Of a stretch of DNA of 6,729 nucleotides, positions 5,343 to 6,729 are shown in pieces. Source of the DNA: Planctomycetota bacterium (GTDB lineage: Bacteria; Planctomycetota; Planctomycetia; Pirellulales; Pirellulaceae); contig JAHWKS010000311.1 in NCBI GenBank assembly GCA_019347795.1, positions 1-6,729 of the forward strand. Direction: 5' to 3'. Numbering within the stretch: the first letter of the stretch is position 1; every line of letters begins with the position of its first letter. The notes beneath the pieces were generated by a model. It ran no database searches and had not been told where the DNA came from. It was given only the letters and a program-made list of their open reading frames with translations. The position numbers were made by a program, and so were the translations under genes.

Positions 5343-6729
5343 TCATTCGTCATCTTCGTCGGCGCCGTTGACGACGTGGCTGATCGAAATATCCAGCGTG
5401 CGAAGCTTGTTGCGGAGGCTGCTGCGTGAAATCCCCAGGATGCGCGCCGCCTGCGACTGGTTGCCGTGCGTGTGATTCAGCACCCGCGTGAGCAGGATCC
5501 GCTCCATCACCTCCAGCGTCTCGTTGTAAAGGTCGGTCGTTTCTTCGCCGAGCCGCTGCGAGACGAAAGACTCCACATCGTCGCCGCCTTCGACGCCGCG
5601 ACCATGCGGGCCGAGCGGCGACGTGGGCCGGCCGTCCAAGGAGGGGAGAAACTCAGGCGTAATCACCGGCCCGGTGGTTTGCAGCACCGCCTGCCGCATG
5701 ACGTTCTCCAACTCCCGCACGTTCCCCGGCCAGTAATAGCTGCGGAGAAGCTGCATCGCCTCGCTCGCCACGCCGGTGACCGGCTTGTCCAACTCCCGGC
5801 TGAAGCGCATCAGCATATTTTGAATCAACTGCTCGATGTCTTCGCCGCGCTCGCGCAGCGGCGGGAGATTGATCAGGAAGCCGCGCAGCCGGTAGTAGAG
5901 GTCTTCGCGGAACTCGCCTTCCTCGACCATCGCTTTCAGGTCGCGGTTGGTGGCGGCGATGATCCGCACATCAACCTTGATCGTCTCCCGCCCGCCGACG
6001 CGCTCGAACGTCTGCTGTTGCAAGAGGCGGAGCATTTTAGCCTGGAGCAATCCCGGCATGTCGCCGATCTCGTCCAGAAATATCGTGCCGCCGGAGCACT
6101 GCTCAAACTTGCCGATCCGCCGCCGGTCGGCGCCGGTGAAGGCGCCCTTCTCATGCCCGAACAGCTCGCTCTCCAGGAGCGACTCAGGAATGGCGGCGCA
6201 GTTCACGGCCAAGAACGGACCGTCCTTGCGGCGGCTGTAATGATAGATCGCCCGGGCCACCAGCTCCTTTCCCGTGCCGCTCTCGCCTTGGACCAGCACG
6301 GTCACGTCCTGCCCGGCCACCCGGCCGATCGCCTTGTAGACGTCCTGCATGGCGGGGCTCTTGCCGAGGATCGTCTCGCCGCTCACCTCTTCCCGCTTGT
6401 CTTCGTCTCCCACAGCGACGGGGGTGCTCATCAGGCGCCGCGTCTCCAGCGCCTTTTGCACCACCTCGCGCAACTGCGGGAGGTTGAGCGGCTTCACCAG
6501 GTAATCGTAGGCGCCCTTGGTCATCGCCTGGATGGCCGTCTCGCTGGTGCTGTCGGCGGTGATGAAGATCACCGGCCGCTTCGAATCCTGCTCGCGAAAC
6601 TGCTCAAAAGCCGCCAGCCCCGAGACGTCGGGCAACATGATATCCAGCAAGATGGCGTCTACGCCGGAAGCATCCTCGGCCAGCTTCAGCCCTTCTTCGG
6701 CGGAGCGGGAAGTAAGAACCGTCACCTCG
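5343..6729 (-). CDS. Sigma-54-dependent NtrC-type response regulator (N-terminus cut by window edge)
   Basis: The frame enters from the right edge and ends at TGA 5345-5343. About 25 N-terminal residues are missing, including the first receiver strand and its acidic pair. Numbering from the codon at 6725-6723 (GTG, an internal Val), the receiver domain shows phospho-acceptor D28 (LLDIMLPD), T56 (FITAD) and K78 (LVKPL). The AAA+ domain has Walker A GESGTGKE (147-154), the sigma-54-contacting GAFTGA (194-199), Walker B TIFLDE (214-219), arginines in FREDLYYRLR (272-281) and sensor II WPGNVRELE (332-340). A Fis-type helix-turn-helix, GNQSQAARILGISRSSLRNKL (421-441), ends the protein with an acidic DEDDE tail. 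By family knowledge it would be phosphorylated by a histidine kinase and remodel sigma-54 RNA polymerase at enhancer-dependent promoters. The kinase may be encoded just beyond the window. The residues for phosphorylation, ATP hydrolysis and sigma-54 contact that are visible are all present. Target genes are unknown. Confidence 0.96.
   Translation of the reverse strand, partial: EVTVLTSRSAEEGLKLAEDASGVDAILLDIMLPDVSGLAAFEQFREQDSKRPVIFITADSTSETAIQAMTKGAYDYLVKPLNLPQLREVVQKALETRRLMSTPVAVGDEDKREEVSGETILGKSPAMQDVYKAIGRVAGQDVTVLVQGESGTGKELVARAIYHYSRRKDGPFLAVNCAAIPESLLESELFGHEKGAFTGADRRRIGKFEQCSGGTIFLDEIGDMPGLLQAKMLRLLQQQTFERVGGRETIKVDVRIIAATNRDLKAMVEEGEFREDLYYRLRGFLINLPPLRERGEDIEQLIQNMLMRFSRELDKPVTGVASEAMQLLRSYYWPGNVRELENVMRQAVLQTTGPVITPEFLPSLDGRPTSPLGPHGRGVEGGDDVESFVSQRLGEETTDLYNETLEVMERILLTRVLNHTHGNQSQAARILGISRSSLRNKLRTLDISISHVVNGADEDDE

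Noticed and set aside
6723..6725. GTG as the start codon of the response regulator
   Set aside because: Starting here would remove the first receiver strand and acidic pocket. The frame stays open to the window edge (GAG precedes it), so this is an internal valine of a gene continuing outside.

Overview
The window is high-GC bacterial DNA in which every supported gene lies on the minus strand, so transcription runs from high to low coordinates. The gene families point to a planctomycete, probably of the Pirellulales type. These are a Uma2 (DUF820) nuclease-like protein with the long planctomycete-style C-terminus, a secreted double alpha/beta-hydrolase, a Tat-exported protein of unknown function, and an NtrC-type sigma-54 response regulator. 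The assignment comes from family resemblance recalled without a search and could be wrong at order level.

Layout in transcription order. At the right edge is a sigma-54-dependent response regulator (5343-6729) that has lost its first ~25 residues to the window edge. A 148-bp gap follows, holding a perfect 9-bp-stem hairpin (5242-5263). Next is a tightly packed three-gene unit. It starts with a secreted 764-aa tandem alpha/beta-hydrolase (2900-5194). A Uma2-family protein (2222-2890) follows 9 bp later, with its ribosome-binding site overlapping the hydrolase stop codon. Then, 24 bp further on, comes an enolase-superfamily enzyme of the mandelate racemase/muconate lactonizing type (1064-2197, GTG start). 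After a 120-bp gap there is a Tat-signal protein (1-943) with its own strong Shine-Dalgarno sequence, whose C-terminus runs off the left edge.

How they may work together (inference). The hydrolase would act outside the cytoplasm on an ester-linked substrate, perhaps a carbohydrate ester. The enolase-superfamily enzyme would dehydrate or epimerise a sugar acid in the cytoplasm. The two would form a small catabolic unit in which the Uma2 gene has no obvious metabolic role. The response regulator could control the unit, but no sigma-54 promoter motif was found in either larger gap.

Nothing here looks like a new defence system, mobile element, CRISPR array or RNA gene. The points most worth a second look are the degenerate first active site of the double hydrolase, the Uma2 gene coupled inside a metabolic operon, the altered lysine motif of the enolase-superfamily protein, and the uncharacterised Tat protein. 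Long open frames on the plus strand are codon-bias shadows of these genes.
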